From Cryptomeria japonica (taxonomy: Eukaryota > Streptophyta > Pinopsida > Cupressales > Cupressaceae): 64,000 nt of DNA. The notes under the pieces were generated by a model that did not search any database, was not told the origin of the DNA, and was given only the letters and a program-made list of their open reading frames with translations. The stretch is from NCBI RefSeq assembly GCF_030272615.1, contig NC_081411.1, positions 216,766,154 through 216,830,153 of the forward strand, written 5' to 3'. Positions 43,928 to 56,708 of the stretch are shown here, in pieces. The translations under genes were made by a program, and so were the position numbers. Each line of letters begins with the position of its first letter. Position 1 is the stretch's first letter.

Positions 43928-44454
43928 TCACATTGCAGAGACAGCTATTGGACTCCTTACCTTGTGAATTCCATCATCCCAAGTGTAGGATCCAAACACA
44001 TATTCCTGATTAAGAGACTCTTTGAGAATAAATGTGACAGTAAAATCATGTTTCTGTCCTGTAGATTGGAAACACAACTTACGAGGATGTATATGTACGG
44101 ATACACCTGGTGGGTTTTCAATAGAAACGAAGTATTCACTCTCACCGCCCACATTGGTCACAGTCCTGGTGACGGTTTCTCTATCACTCAAGTTTGTAAT
44201 GACAATAGATGGATGGTTCAGTTCATTGGTACTTGGAGGATCATCTGGGCAAGTGAAGGTAGTGTTAAGTGCTTTGGAAACATCAATTCCACTGCTGCAG
44301 AGAAACAGTAGGTAATCATCTGTTGTGGCATCATATAATAGGCCTGGATCTGATGCATTATTTGGGTTCACATGGCCCGATCCATATCCAAATGGTGTAG
44401 CTGGATTTCCAGATGCATCTGTCATTGGACAACCCTCGTTGTCTGTAACAACAG
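43928..44454 (-). CDS. Subtilisin-like serine protease, last exon (C-terminal Fn3-like domain)
   Basis: 175 codons plus the stop at 43928. It begins with the end of the protease domain (PATPFGYGSGHVNPNNASDP), a strongly conserved plant subtilase segment, then GLLYDATTDDYLLFLCSSGI. The C-terminal fibronectin-III-like domain follows (TVTRTVTNVGG, then PGVSVHIHPRKLCF). The acceptor TTTTCCTACAG is at 44455. The first two bases complete the codon left by the previous exon. Plant subtilases are secreted and cut extracellular proteins or peptide hormones. No inactivating change is seen. The plus-strand frame at 43829-44311 is its shadow. Confidence 0.92.
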
Positions 44455-44567
44455 CTGTAGGAAAACAATGGAAACCCCACATGAAGTTATATATTGGCGA
44501 TTTCCAACAACCCTAGATAAGCATTCGTTTTAACTTCATCAAATGTTTTCATGAATGAAATTGTTAC

Positions 44568-44781
44568 CTGTGGTCATGAGAGCAGATCTGATAGCAGCAG
44601 GACTCCAATCTGGATGCATGGCCTTCAATAGAGCTGCTATTCCTGCAACATGAGGACAGGCCATTGATGTGCCAGAGATGATATTGTACTTTACACGGCG
44701 TTCATCTGCCACAAGCTGGGTTGGTGAGACTGCTCCACTCCAAGCTGCCAGTATGTTGAGACCAGGTGCTGTAATATCTGG
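44568..44781 (-). CDS. Subtilisin-like serine protease, exon with catalytic serine
   Basis: 214 bases. Reads [16 protein letters not shown], then [20 protein letters not shown], with the active-site Ser in [11 protein letters not shown], and ends [19 protein letters not shown]. The acceptor is TTTTTACAG at 44782 and the donor is GTAACA at 44567. The intron to the last exon is 113 bases. The Ser and surrounding residues are intact, consistent with an active S8 protease. Confidence 0.95.
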
Positions 44782-46594
44782 CTGTAAAAATCAGTAGCAA
44801 TAGAATATCTAGTTAATTGTTTTAGGTTACTTAAAAAACCCTCTTCCTTTAACCAGTGGAGCGCTCGATGTATTTAAGGCTTAATTATGGGTGGTCCTAC
44901 ACAGTACACACATAAGCAAACTAGCTCACTCCCCTGCAGGCATTATTTGTTTAGTTTTGTTACTTGTATAGAACCTCAGCAAAGATTGCCAACAAACAAA
45001 TACGAAAATTTCACTTTATTTTATGATTTAAACGATTAAAAAAATCCAAGGCTTGATTATTTTGTTTTCCAAATTGATTATCATTTTCATACAGTAATCT
45101 ACACAAAAAGGTTCTGTTTCAACTTTCAGGCAAGCTAAATTATTCTATTTTGGATTGAAAAATGCATTTTCATGAACAAGTAATGTCACTAATTACATCA
45201 ATCTAACAGGAAAACAAGGCAGATTTCACCTTAAACTTTTTGGAAAAGCCAAAGCTTTGTTTGAAAAGATTAACTCCTTTTACCTTAGACAAAAAGGTCC
45301 TTGTGAAAAATAGCCTTACACCATGACTTCCAGAAGAATTAATAGCAACCGCTCAAACTGTGCGCCATTAAATTTTTAGTCGTTAATCATTCATGCCCTC
45401 CCGAGAAGATGGATGCCCTAAGAGAAGGAACACGGAATATATAGTTGATTTTTGTACAGAACCATGAAAAATAGTTCATGGTACAGGGACATCTTCAGAA
45501 TACATGATCAACAGTTTCCTCTCTACCAGAGAGACTGCTAAAAGAACTGTATTATCAACTTTTTGAAGTCTTGTCTTGACAGCCACTAATCATCCCGAAA
45601 ACTTTGTGCTCGAAAAAAGATAGTGATATTAAATTGGACTAGGACATCTTGCCTCACTGTGTTTCTAGCTCCCCTTGCTTTTCACTGTTTTAACTTCTAT
45701 TTGTCTGCGAAAGGGCTCAAGTTTGACTTGCTCAGTCTTGAATGTCTTTTGTCACATAATTGTATCAGTATGAGACCTTCTCATTGCTCAATTTTATGTT
45801 GCTTCAAGTAAACCTATGAAAGAGGCTTGTTTGAACTCTTAGAGAGCAAATCATCCAATTAAGCTTTGAAACTAGATCCCAGACATTGCAGGACCCCTCA
45901 AATTTCCATTAAACAAATTCAGACACAATCTACATACACTTATTTTGGTGGAGCTGACCCAGAGAGTGTGAAGGACTAAGCATTGTCACAAGTTTGTAAG
46001 AGACCTGTGATACCCTAAATGTTGTGAGCAGCTTGACAAAATAGAATATTTCTTTGAGAATTGCTTTCTACTGCTCTGACTATACACTTTACAAAAAAAA
46101 TGGCTCTTTGATCTCCGTCTCGAGCATTCACAAACCTATTTGATCTCTTGATAAAATGCATATATCCCAAGCCCCTTGACAAATCCGTTTAACCCTATCT
46201 TGGTTTCCCCAAATAATGCTTTTTAGCACTTTCTCCAAATATTTTTAGGTCAACTGAGAGGAACATAGACAAGAGAGAAATAACAGTTCTCTGTAGCTAA
46301 CCATCCATGCAAGCGAGAGATTGAGGCTACTCCAAAACTGAGTGTTCCTCCCCGCCCCTTGCCCCCGCCCCCACTGGGCCACCCTCAAATCTAGATTACA
46401 TTCATCGCACTTTCATTTACCCATGACAGAGAAATAGTTGACCAGAATCCTGACTATCCATATTTTTGATTAAGGGTAAAAAGGGAGTTTTAAAAGGAGT
46501 CCTGTCTGTTTCACAAGAAGTAAAATAATAGAGAACTGAACACCCACTTGAGGGACAGCCAAACAGGGGAATAGGCTAGAGTGACAAAAAAGCA

Positions 46595-48034
46595 TCAACA
46601 ATGCTGCAACAAAAAAGAAATACAACAGCAAAGCAAAAATGAACAACAAACAGCAAAACTATAGGGAATTGAGGGAAACCACTGCTTCCCATTTTCTCTG
46701 AGGAACTCTAGGTGACCATCCACAAATTTTGTAGTTGGCTCCACAATTCTAAAACTGTTAGCCAACTTTTGGCTATGGATCCTTATTGTAGGGCCCTCCT
46801 GAGAAGGAATGTTATGATTCTTCAATCTAAATGCTTGTGTTGAAATTATGGATGGCAGTTTTGCTGACCTCAACCACTCTTTTGAGATTCTCCTTAATGG
46901 CTTTCAACTTGCCTTCCAGCTTATTGATTCTTTCCTCCTTTTTAAGCTTATCCTTCTTAAGTATGCTAATGTCTGCCAAAACATCCCATTACATATTATC
47001 CACTTTAACATCCACGTTGCACTAAGAAGAAACACTGTTGATTCTTTGGTTTAGCAAAGAGATCTTAAGGTCGAGCCATTTAAGAATACTGTGGTGGTCC
47101 AAATCTTGTTCTTCACCCTGCATGACTTTTCTGCCAGATGCTCAAGGATGGAGGCTAGATCCTCAACTCTGGAGGCCTCTAGCCTAAGGGTAGAAGGCAT
47201 ACAAAGGACATGAACTTCTCTCACAGCAGGGCCAACATTCTCACACATGGTCCTTCTGTTCAATCACCTTGTCTTTCCCCTTCTACCAAACATACGCCTC
47301 ATCTACGTCCCTTTTAAGAGGAAGGGATCTGGGAACCTTAATTCAATCATCCATGACATCCTCATCATAGTGACCACCCACACTTGAGGCTGCCTTTCTT
47401 TTTCCCTAGTTAGTCTACTTATCCAAAACCCTCTGTTGAGCCTAAGAGGCAAAACCTATCTCCACATCTAGGGGGCTTAACTGGACCAAAACCCAGCTTC
47501 TCCTCCCTCACAAGAGTCTTAGGAGAAGGCCAGGGCTTGAAATTTTGGGCATGCAGATTCAGAAGAAAGATGAGGTATTGGTGAAGAGGGCAAGCAGCCT
47601 TATGAAAGAACACTTCCAGAACAGAATATTCCAAGGACATCATCAAGAAGAACAAAATGTTGACTGATTTCTTGAGTCTAATGTGATTGAGGAGGGAAAT
47701 GGAAGGAGAATGTGCGCTTAAATCTCTTCTTGAGAGTGGCACGCCTCATAATCTAAAGAGCCACTTCATCTCAAAGGCTAGGGAGAGAATCACATATGTG
47801 CTTGGCTTGCTGCCTCTTCAATTTCTCTGTGCCTTCGAGGAAGGCCTTCACCTTTTCCCCTTTGCCTCTCCTGTCCTTGAAAGACATAAGTCCCTCCATG
47901 GACAACAGTAAAACCTTAGCAATCAGATGCTCTGAAATCTCAAGATCCAAGCCTCTAACCACTAGCTTCCTAGATTTCCAATCCTTGGCAAATTCCTCTG
48001 AAAGAATAGAGTCATATGATCTCTCAAGTATCAA
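46595..48034 (-). pseudogene. Decayed repeat-type protein remnant within the intron
   Basis: The minus strand begins with EEFAKDWKSRKLVVRGLDLE, ISEHLIAKVLLLSMEG and AFLEGTEKLKRQQAKHICDS (47771-48034). Across stops it continues with LLNHIRLKKSVNILFFLMMS (47419-47742), and then a coiled-coil stretch near 46850-46990. The style is that of repetitive plant transposon proteins, possibly the same broad family as at 1-760. The family name is not certain, and many stops exclude a gene. Confidence 0.35.
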
Positions 48035-50396
48035 TACTCATATGATGTCCTAGGGCTTTATAATTTTGTGTTTTCAAATTGATCAGTTTAAAGGCTCATT
48101 TTCTTAATTATTTTCTAAAAGCACTTAAAAAAGGATTTTACCACTTAGAAATAAAATACAACCATATGGAGAACGAGATACAATTCAACATATTTTTCAT
48201 GATCATTTGCCAAATATTTTCACCTTATCGGCATTATCCAGTGTGACACATTGATGGAACATGTCAAAGAAGATTCATGAGAAGATTGGATCTGGTGACA
48301 GGAGTTAACTATCAAGAGAGATGAAGTTGGAGTTGGATACATCTATGAAGGATATTAAGAAAGGAAGTTTTCTAGGCTGCAGCCACCTTCAAATAGGATT
48401 CTTAAAGCGAATCCAGCATGTGATTAGCCCAAACTATTTCAAAATGTGTAATGATTCGATTAGATATGGAAATTTGGGAGAGCTAGTCTGCATAAGATTC
48501 ATCAAGCACGTCTCTATAGGTTCCCAAAGTGAATTCATAGGAGAATGATTACAATTACCTTCAATGTCACCTAAAAAATTCAAGAAAAAGATCTAGCCAG
48601 AAGGATCAGGTTGTTCGCTTCCTGAATAGTCACAAATTACAATACAATAGAAAGCTAAGGAACTCTAAGGTGGGTTCATAAAAAATAGATTGGAAAAGGC
48701 CTATTGACAGATTTGACTGGGACTTTTTTGTATTTGTTAAATTCGTTATTAGGTTCCTTTTGCACAGATGAGTTCAGCCTATCTTTTTGCGGGTCATTGC
48801 AAGGATTTGTATGTGGAGTTGTTTTAGAACCTAACCAATCTTCTGACAAAGATCTATCCAGAAAGGATTTATGTTAGCAACAATTCTCTATTCAATTGCT
48901 GTAGATGCTGTTGGAAGCTAGAGTGAAAGGAAGAATTAGAGGAGTCTCTTTACAAGGAAGTAGTCATATTTGTAATGTTCATTATCTGACTGTTTGCTAT
49001 CCAAATCAGCAATCCATGGATTCTTTGCTGAGACAACTTTAAAGTAGTAGTAAATGAGGAAAAACCAAAAAGAGAAGCTAAAATAAATTACACAAGATGT
49101 GATATGTTTTGTCCAGTGTTACACCACATCAGAGAAAATATACATGCTAGATGAAAGCATCTGTAAGCTTCCAACGGAGTTAAATTCCATACACAAACAC
49201 CAGGACTAGAAGAGCGTGCCTACTGTATTTCTTGAAGCTAAAACTCATTAAAATTTAAAATGCTATATCAATATGACAAACTGAAAAGTCCATTGTAAAA
49301 ACACTGGGATTTAAATATTAGAACATGATTAGGAGGCTAGGCCTATAATATTTGTTGAAACCATTTGCTTTAAAAAATCTTGTAACACAAAAAGGTAAGT
49401 CCATTATGAAATCATGCTTAGCTATATTTACATTTAAGTTTATAACCAAAGTTTAATTTGGGCCATGTTGTGACATTTTCACACATCGCCCCATTGCAAA
49501 TGGGGACCCCCCTACTTTTTAGGCCTTTCCGGTCTTTTGGCTTTGTTCTTGGGTCTTTTCGCAGCAGTCTACTCAATCTCTCTGCTTTGCAAGTGTTTGG
49601 GGTCATTTTGATTAATTCTGCTTTTCGTTTGAGCAAATCTGGCTAAGTCTAGGGCTCGTTTTGTCAATTTTAGGGTTTCTGCCTTTAGTCCTAGATTTTA
49701 GGGGTTTCTTTTAGGGTTTTGGAAAAACTGAATTTAGAACTGGAATTAGGATCCTTCAAGGTACCTCCCAGTAAAATGTGAGCGAATTCTGAGCACTTAC
49801 TATTTTTAGTAAGTCTTTTTTGTAAGTTTCATTGCCTCCCGGATTGGTCTAATTTTACTGAAAATCAAACTTCCTATTTTTAGTAATTTCTATTTTTAGT
49901 AAGTTTCTATTTTTAGTAAGTGCTTTCTTGACCTCTTTTGTCCAAACCCTAACATTTTGAAACACTTACTATTTGGGAAAATCTATTTTGGCAAGTTCAT
50001 CCCTGAAGACGCTGAAGACTGAACGTTCCTGAAGATCATTTCTAAATCCGGAAGAGTCAGAAGGAAGACAAGTTGGATCAAAAAAATGGTTAAGTATGGA
50101 ACTCCTATTCCAGAAGAGGAAAGCATGCAAAATCATCTGAGTCTGGAAATTCATATCAATTCACAAATGTCATCTTGATCCGAAAATGGCCTAAAATTTG
50201 ACTGTATGAAAATTTAAAAGATCTTCTAAAACCTAGAATTTGCATCATAATTCCTAGAGATTTGAAACCACTCTCAAACATCCTGCCAATATATACATGA
50301 AATATAACTTAAAGTGCCACTTATACTTGAATGTTATATTTCATGTATATGTCCTGATGAAGAGAATGAGACCGACTTGGAAAAGTGGAAATCATG

Positions 50397-51065
50397 AAAT
50401 TTCCCTCCCTAGAGCAAATCAGCGCCCAAAGGAGATAGAGGGCACTAAAACCAAGGTGTGGAGGAATTTTCCTCCACACCATGAATTCCTTCCTCAAGCC
50501 AAAATCTCGCCCAAAAAAGTCAAAGGGCGCCAAAACATGGTCAACAAGGAGAGTGGAAAAAAGTGTGAATTCCTTGCCTTAGGCAAAAATCTGCCCTAGA
50601 CCAAGGGAGGGCACTAAAATGAACTATCCAAGGAGAGATGGAAAAATCATGAATTCCATGACCAAGGTGAAAGTGCGCCTAGGCAAGGTAGAAGGGCATT
50701 GGGGAAGAGTAGTCATGGAGAAGCCAAAAAATCATAAATTCCTTCCTCAAGCCAAAATTCCGCCCTAGGCAATAGTAGCATGCCAAATGGAGGGGATGAA
50801 GGAAAATGTTAAAAATCGTGAATTCCTCCCTCAATGAAGAATAGCGCCTAGCAGTGAAGGAGGGCGCCAAAACACACAGGGCATGAAAAATGGAGAAAGT
50901 TTGAAATTCCATGGCAGGGAAGAATCAACGCCCTGGTCTAGGAAAGGTATTGAAATGGCTAAGGTAAGGATGAAATGATGAATTCCACCGTGAAGAGTGA
51001 ATTCTACGCTTAAGTTGGAAAATTGAAAATTTGTCAAAGGCATGAAAATCCAAGGGTCAAGGAGG
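50397..51065 (+). repeat. 84 bp minisatellite, about eight copies
   Basis: The marker gaattcc or aaattcc recurs at about 50397, 50483, 50567, 50651, 50736, 50820, 50904 and 50980. Most steps are 84-86 bases, with the last about 76. Each unit also carries a gcgcc/cgccc box and a stretch of aaggagggcgccaaaa type. Units are diverged, so the array is old. Confidence 0.85.
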
Positions 51066-51662
51066 AATGAAAAGTGGAAATCCCCTCGGGCATTTTTTTT
51101 TTAGACACCAAATCTTATCAGAATCTGAATTTTTTTACAAATTTGGAATCGTGAGAGAATTCTCTCTCTTGGACCCGGGTCCTAAATTTTATGAAAGTTC
51201 CTAAAAAATAGGAGATGGCAAAAAAACATTGAAAATCTCTCCTAGAGCAAGGAAAGTTAGAAAGTTAGAAAAACTTAAAGAAAATGTTTCCAGAGTCAAA
51301 GATTCTCTCTCTTGAAGTTTTCTCTCTCCAAGGGTTTCTCACCAAGTGGCAGTCGGGTCAACGCACACTGAATTAATGGAGCATCTCTTTGCATGCAGCC
51401 ATCACATTTATGACATTGTGGCAGATTTCTTTTGCATGCAGCCATCACGTTCAAGAGATGACGGTGCATTTATGGCATCATGGACGATTTTTGCATGAGG
51501 GTGCATTCATTGCATAGTGGACACCTTTTGAATGTAATGGTTAATTAATGCTTTATGGGTGCCATTTTTGGCAGGATTGTAATTAATTGTATATGGGCTT
51601 TATGGGGTATTTATCACTGATTCCCACCTTGTTGCATCTTGAGTTTTGCAACGCCCGAGGCC

Positions 51663-51670
51663 TATATAAA
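51663..51670 (+). promoter_or_regulatory. TATA box in the LTR-like block
   Basis: TATATAAA within cctatataaaggggtgac. It is placed about 800 bases before the right end of the block, as in the U3-R part of a long LTR. Confidence 0.4.
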
Positions 51671-53036
51671 GGGGTGACCCCCTCATTTGAAAAAGGGGGA
51701 GATTTGTATGAAATCGTTGCGATAAGTTTTGAGATGATAACAGTGAAACATTGTTCTCTGATGGTATCCACTTAAGTTATTTTTTCAAGACTTGCATGGT
51801 TTCACCTTCCTCACTTAGAGTAGAATTTTGTTTTCTCAGTTGTTAGATAAAGTGCTTTGATTTCAATGGAAAATGTAATGGTGTCTGATGAATTTCCATG
51901 GTTCATACTTTTTGCATCTTGCTGATTGTAAGTTGCAGTGTAAAGTTAGCCCGAGCCACTAAACTTGTGCTAAGTTCGGTTGTGGACAGTCGTTTGGATT
52001 GCGCTGTTTTGGTTATTCAAATGCACTTTCTCGATTTGAAAATCCTTCAACATCCTCAAAAGATTGCACCGGTTCTTGTGGAGTTGTAGTTAAACTTGGC
52101 GAAGTAGAGCTTGGTTTATTTGGAATGTGTCCACCAAAGCACTATCCATTGATATCACTGCCCTTGGGGGTAGATTTAGATCTTCTAAACCCTTTCCCCT
52201 TCATTTTCAGTTCATTTTAGTCCGTTCGAAGCAGCAGCATCACAAAATTGCCATATCCGATGATGAAGTTCCAGCCATAGTGAAGAAGTGAAAGAACGAT
52301 CCAAACGTAAGGCCCCTTGGATTACCAGCAATCACATCCGCCAACTGATTCATGTCCGTTGCATGAAGGAACCTTGGAGTTAGCTGTTTGAACTTTCCGT
52401 AATCTTAGCATACGGTTAAACTTTGATCAAGAGAGAGTGAAGTGACCATTAGGCAACTTTATTCTATGTTCGACGCTGTCATAAAAATCACATCAACAAG
52501 CAAAATAATTTTATCATAGAAAATAAAGCCAGGTCCTAAATATCTAGCAATTACTTGACTGCATGCATACGAATCAACTTCAATTTGAACTATATATAAC
52601 AAAAATAAGATACTTCCTTCTCTTGCACAATGGTGTTCCTTTTGCAAGCTTCCAATTGAGACCCATCAGTTGAAGCAGTACAAGCTAGAAAATGATACCA
52701 TGATCCTTACAGTGACAATTCAGCCAAATTTGTCACTCCTGAATATTCTTTATGGGTAACTGTGATGCTGCAGTGAGTTATTAGTGTGTAACTGTTCTGG
52801 TGATATGTGGGGATAGTACAGATTACGTGCTTGTGTTACTTAGTCCAATAGTATTGTTATAGAGTGGAACTCTTTGTAGCTATTCATGTTGCCACTGTTT
52901 TTGCTGACATCAGTAGTCTTTTTAGTAGTAGGTTTAGCTCTATAGCTGGTATCATTCCTCAATTGTAGGACTGTTTAAGCTGTCTTTAGAATCCCTGCGC
53001 CTGAAATTTTATGTGAATATATGATCAACTTTTCAG

Positions 53037-53147
53037 GGAAAGTACGCATTTCTGTAAAGTCCCCAACTCAAGCCATGAAACTTAACTATGCATTGGCTGT
53101 CCTTTCCTTGGTTTACCCAAGAGGAAGAGGACTTAGAGGATTATTGG
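53037..53147 (+). CDS. Exon-like stretch of unknown gene, plus strand
   Basis: The acceptor CAACTTTTCAG and the donor GTAAGT enclose 111 open bases encoding KVRISVKSPTQAMKLNYALA, then VLSLVYPRGRGLRGLL. The composition looks like a real, conserved protein and unlike the surrounding intron DNA. It lies inside the subtilase intron on the other strand. No family is recognised. It could be an exon of a nested or overlapping gene, or a relic. Confidence 0.4.
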
Positions 53148-54506
53148 GTAAGTGTGGAGTCTTTGGCTTGTATTCTATTCTATTCTTAAGTTGTGGGCAC
53201 GTCTTATTATGCAACTTAAGTGATTTGAAGTTGTGGGCATGTCTTTTTATGCAACTTAAGTGACTCCTAGCCTTCTAAGTTTAATGACTTAAGAGACATG
53301 TACTTGATTTTATTAAACATGTGCCAAAAAGGTCAAGGAGGTGTGAGATTTCAAAGAGCCTATTGGCTCATTTTTAGGGTTTTCATTTGGAGCGTTAGAT
53401 TGAGTTGGTAGTAGATCAAGGGCTGAGGTTAAATCATCACTTGGGAGTTATTATATAACATTCTAGGACTCTTTTAGAGTTTATTATGTTATTAATATTT
53501 TATCTATTGCTGATCAATTTTGGCGTAAGGTCTGAAACCCTTGAATATCCCTGGCTTCGGAGAGACATATGGGCTCCCTCTGGTCAAAAGGGTGTGTTTT
53601 GGTGGAAAGGTTTTGACCTGTGATGCTCTATCACATCATTTTCAGAGCTGGAATTCATTATCAGGTTTGGAGACCATTTTGTGAATGTAAAATTCAAGCA
53701 TCAGGTCCAGATTTGGGTTATCTACAGCAAGGTGTCTTCATATTACTGTGCTTCATTGAAGATAGCAACAACAAGGACAAGTGGAAATAGGTTCAACAGA
53801 CCTAGTTCTGATTTTCTAGGTGTTTTGGCAAGGACAGCTAGGGTTTGAAGACATTTCCGAGGTATTTGTATCTAAATCTGCATACTGTTAATTTTCTTCA
53901 TCTTGGAAAAAAAAAAAAAGTCAATGTGAATCATTTTTCAAGTTTCTGGGCATTTTTAGAATGATTTTCTGTACTTTTTCTATACTATTAGCAGAAAAAT
54001 CAGATCAATAATCTGAAAATAAATATGAGTTTATTGAAGAATTTATTATATGCAAATAAAAATTCAAAATTTTTTGTGCCTTATTTTTGGAGATATAGTT
54101 TTTTTTTATTATCCCTATTTGGGGATATTAAAATTTCCTGATTGGCTAATCCTGACTCCCAAACTCAAGATGAATAGATACAAACTAAAGTACGACTCTA
54201 CTTAAAATAACAAACTGCATTCGTGAAACTGAACCCTAACAGGAGATTGATTTCTGTAGATTTGTTAAGCTGTATACAACACAAATTGAAATAAAATTCT
54301 GCAATTACCAACCAGTCTACACTAATAATAAGAGATGAATTGGTGGAATAGGGTTAAGTCTTTAGGCTTTTATTATCAACAGCACTAGACAAAATAATCT
54401 GACGAAGTACAGATACACTCTCAAATCATAAAAGATCTGAAATAAAATGCAATTAGTTCTAGGACTCAAAAATAATTATATTTTATTTCGATAATATATG
54501 TTTTAC

Positions 54507-54864
54507 CTTAAGGATGTTTGGATCAAGTACATTAGGACCCCTGGAGGAGAAGGCAGCCATGAATGGAGCAGGTTTTGTTCCTAATACAGTCCTTGCTGGA
54601 TCAATGTGGGCGATTGGATTAATGGCAGAATTGATGTAAGCAAGAATAGTTGTGGTATCATCAGATACAACTGCAGTCCCTGGCAAAACATTATTATCCA
54701 CGGAGATTTCTGCACCATTTGAAGGAAGATTGCCAAGAATAACTGCAGCTCCTCCTGCCCTTTTCACCTCCAGACCTTTCTCAGCCCGAGAAGTTGTTCC
54801 TCTTAAGCAAAAGACTATTTTTCCCTTCACTCTCTCTGGATTCAGAGAACCTGGAAGGCATTGC
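54507..54864 (-). CDS. Subtilisin-like serine protease, exon with PA domain
   Basis: 358 bases. Encodes the protease-associated domain that sits inside the catalytic domain of plant subtilases: CLPGSLNPERVKGKIVFCLR, then GLEVKRAGGAAVILGNLPSN, and after it TVLGTKPAPFMAAFSSRGPN ending LDPNILK. FSSRGPN is a plant subtilase signature. The acceptor CTCAAGTGCAG is at 54865 and the donor GTAAAA at 54506. Phase fits both neighbours. An in-frame Met further upstream (54887) is intronic and not a start. Confidence 0.93.
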
Positions 54865-55008
54865 CTGCACTTGAGCAAGAGTGTCATAATGCATCACTGG
54901 GTATATCAAATCATAGTTCATTAATAAGAAAAGTTGAAATTTAGGGAATCTACTTCAAATTATTTCAGAATGCAATGCTAGAGTGATGGTTTAGGAATTG
55001 TGACTTAC

Positions 55009-55112
55009 CCAGCTGAGAAATTTAAATTTTCCATTGTGGAAAACGTAGCTTTGGCAGAAAAGACTAATGGATAGAACTTGTTCTCTAGATTGTAAGAAGT
55101 AACAGTTTGGCC
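55009..55112 (-). CDS. Subtilisin-like serine protease, short exon before the PA domain
   Basis: 104 bases encoding GQTVTSYNLENKFYPLVFSA, then KATFSTMENLNFSAG, the region that in plant subtilases leads into the PA domain (YPLV motif). The acceptor TTTGTGTAG is at 55113 and the donor GTAAGT at 55008. The intron to the next exon is 144 bases. Together the four exons give 1,203 bases (400 residues and a stop) without interruption. The signal peptide, inhibitor I9 prodomain and the catalytic Asp, His and Asn exons must lie to the right and were not found before 58066 or after 63250. Confidence 0.88.
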
Positions 55113-56576
55113 CTACACAAAAGAACACGCTGTCATTCTCATAGTGCATGCTTCATATTTTATTTTATAGAATCTCTAAGATTGTGGAAAGCAATAAAAT
55201 TATTTCTATATTCATGGTAAATTCGGATATGTAATAAAAGTGTTTACAAGGTTGTGGTTTATTTGTGTCAGAGTTTGTTAAGAGTCTTAATAGATTTTCA
55301 GTATTAGTTCATGCTGTTCCAAATTTATTTACCACATATGAGATGGGAAGATTGAACATCAATATGAGATGAAATGGACTCGTTGGTTGTGTTAGGGATA
55401 AACTTGCATAGTCCTTAACTTGTCATGATTGAAATGATTCCTTAATAAATACTCCCAGGGCAATTGATGAAATAGATCCTTTCTTATAGCACTTACATGA
55501 ATAAAGATCTTTGATGTAGTGGAGGACCAATCATGGAAGAAGTGGGATAATTACTATGTTAGTTCGTTTCCTTCCAAATGTATGACATTTTTATGTGATT
55601 GTTTTTAGTTTCATACAGAGGTTTCTGGGAAGCCATCTTAGTTTTGCCATACATAGGTGCCTGGAAAACTGTCCTGTTTTTGTCATAGTGTTCTTTAATT
55701 GGATCCTTGGAGCAGGGTAGGCCATAGGACTGCTATTTGACAATGGTTTATGGCTAATGTGGAGAAGGTATTGCTGGATAACTTGAAAGCATTTGAGCAG
55801 AAACTTGCTGATTTATTTGGATGTGTGATAGGCCATTCAAGCCTGTTATAACATTATTGTTTTGATGCTTATGGATAGTGAAGTTGATCAACAGTGTAAG
55901 TTAGGGAGATAATGTTATTAGATTGGTTTAGTCACATTTTAGTCTAATCACAATGAGACAGCGAATTTATTCTGATGAATCAATTGGATTATCATGTAAG
56001 CCCAAGATGGAGGCTTAACCACACCAAAGGAGTTTCTTTCATTTATTTAGTGCACAACTTGCATTATCAAATTAGTCCTTGTAAAGTCAACGAAAGGCAT
56101 AGGGAATATAATTGTCCTTTGTCAGTTCAGGAGGTAGTGTCTGATATGGCTAGTTTTCATAATATGTTTTACACAATTATTTTGTTGTATCTTCATCAGA
56201 TTTTTTTCTGTCATTATAGTTAGCCTTACTATGTGAAGCATGTAAATAAATGATTTTCAAAGAAACCATTGCTTCTTGTTAGAATATTTGGTTACCGATT
56301 ATATCCATCTTAATTCTTAAACTTAGCTTCTTGTTTAAAATGACATATACTCGAAAAGGTATTTTGAGCACAAGCTTATTTCTTATAATATTTTCATGAA
56401 TGTCCAGTTGTGATGTATCTCATAATCCTTTAAACAAGTAGTTAGGATATTTTCCTTGATCTCCTAGAGACTGGGACTTGTGGTTTCTTTGATTGTCTTA
56501 CAAAGTTGTTTATTCTAGTAAAACCTTTTAACTTCATTAATAATTGAATTGATCAAATTGAATATATGATTTGTAG
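55113..56576. other. No recognised exon
   Basis: Presumed intron of the subtilase gene if its 5' exons lie further right. I saw no subtilase catalytic motif here on the minus strand. The plus-strand frame at 55975-56223 has no splice context or family character. Confidence 0.35.
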
Positions 56577-56708
56577 AAGGATCCAAAAATAGGTCTACTA
56601 GCATCTAGCAGGTCTGCAACAGATCATACCAAGGAAGTTGGAAATGACAACATAAGGCTTGTGCAAAAATTGTCTGACAAGATAACATCTTGTATCCAAA
56701 AATATCAG
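56577..56708 (+). CDS. Second exon-like stretch of unknown gene, plus strand
   Basis: The acceptor TGATTTGTAG and the donor GTAAGC enclose 132 open bases encoding KDPKIGLLASSRSATDHTKE, then VGNDNIRLVQKLSDKITSCI. It looks protein-like and helical. Its phase does not join directly to 53037-53147, so an intermediate exon would be needed. No family is recognised. It may be a further exon of the same unknown gene or a relic. Confidence 0.35.

Larger units (their letters stand above)
49460..52480 (+). mobile_element. LTR-like block (about 3 kb) with TATA box and minisatellite
   Basis: The left end reads tgttgtgacattttcacacatcg, typical of a gypsy-type LTR start. A promoter-like tatataaagggg lies at 51663-51674, and unique sequence follows to about 52480 (gctgtca). 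No second copy, internal region or matching target duplication was found, so boundaries and the solo-LTR reading are tentative. Confidence 0.4.
44782..54506 (-). other. 9.7 kb subtilase intron
   Basis: Bounded by a GTAAAA donor and a TTTTTACAG acceptor on the minus strand, with reading frame preserved across it (..DPNILK joined to PDITAPG..). It contains a decayed repeat protein (46595-48034), an LTR-like block with a minisatellite (about 49460-52480) and an exon-like stretch on the opposite strand (53037-53147). The stretches 44790-46590 and 48040-49460 show nothing recognisable. Confidence 0.85.
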
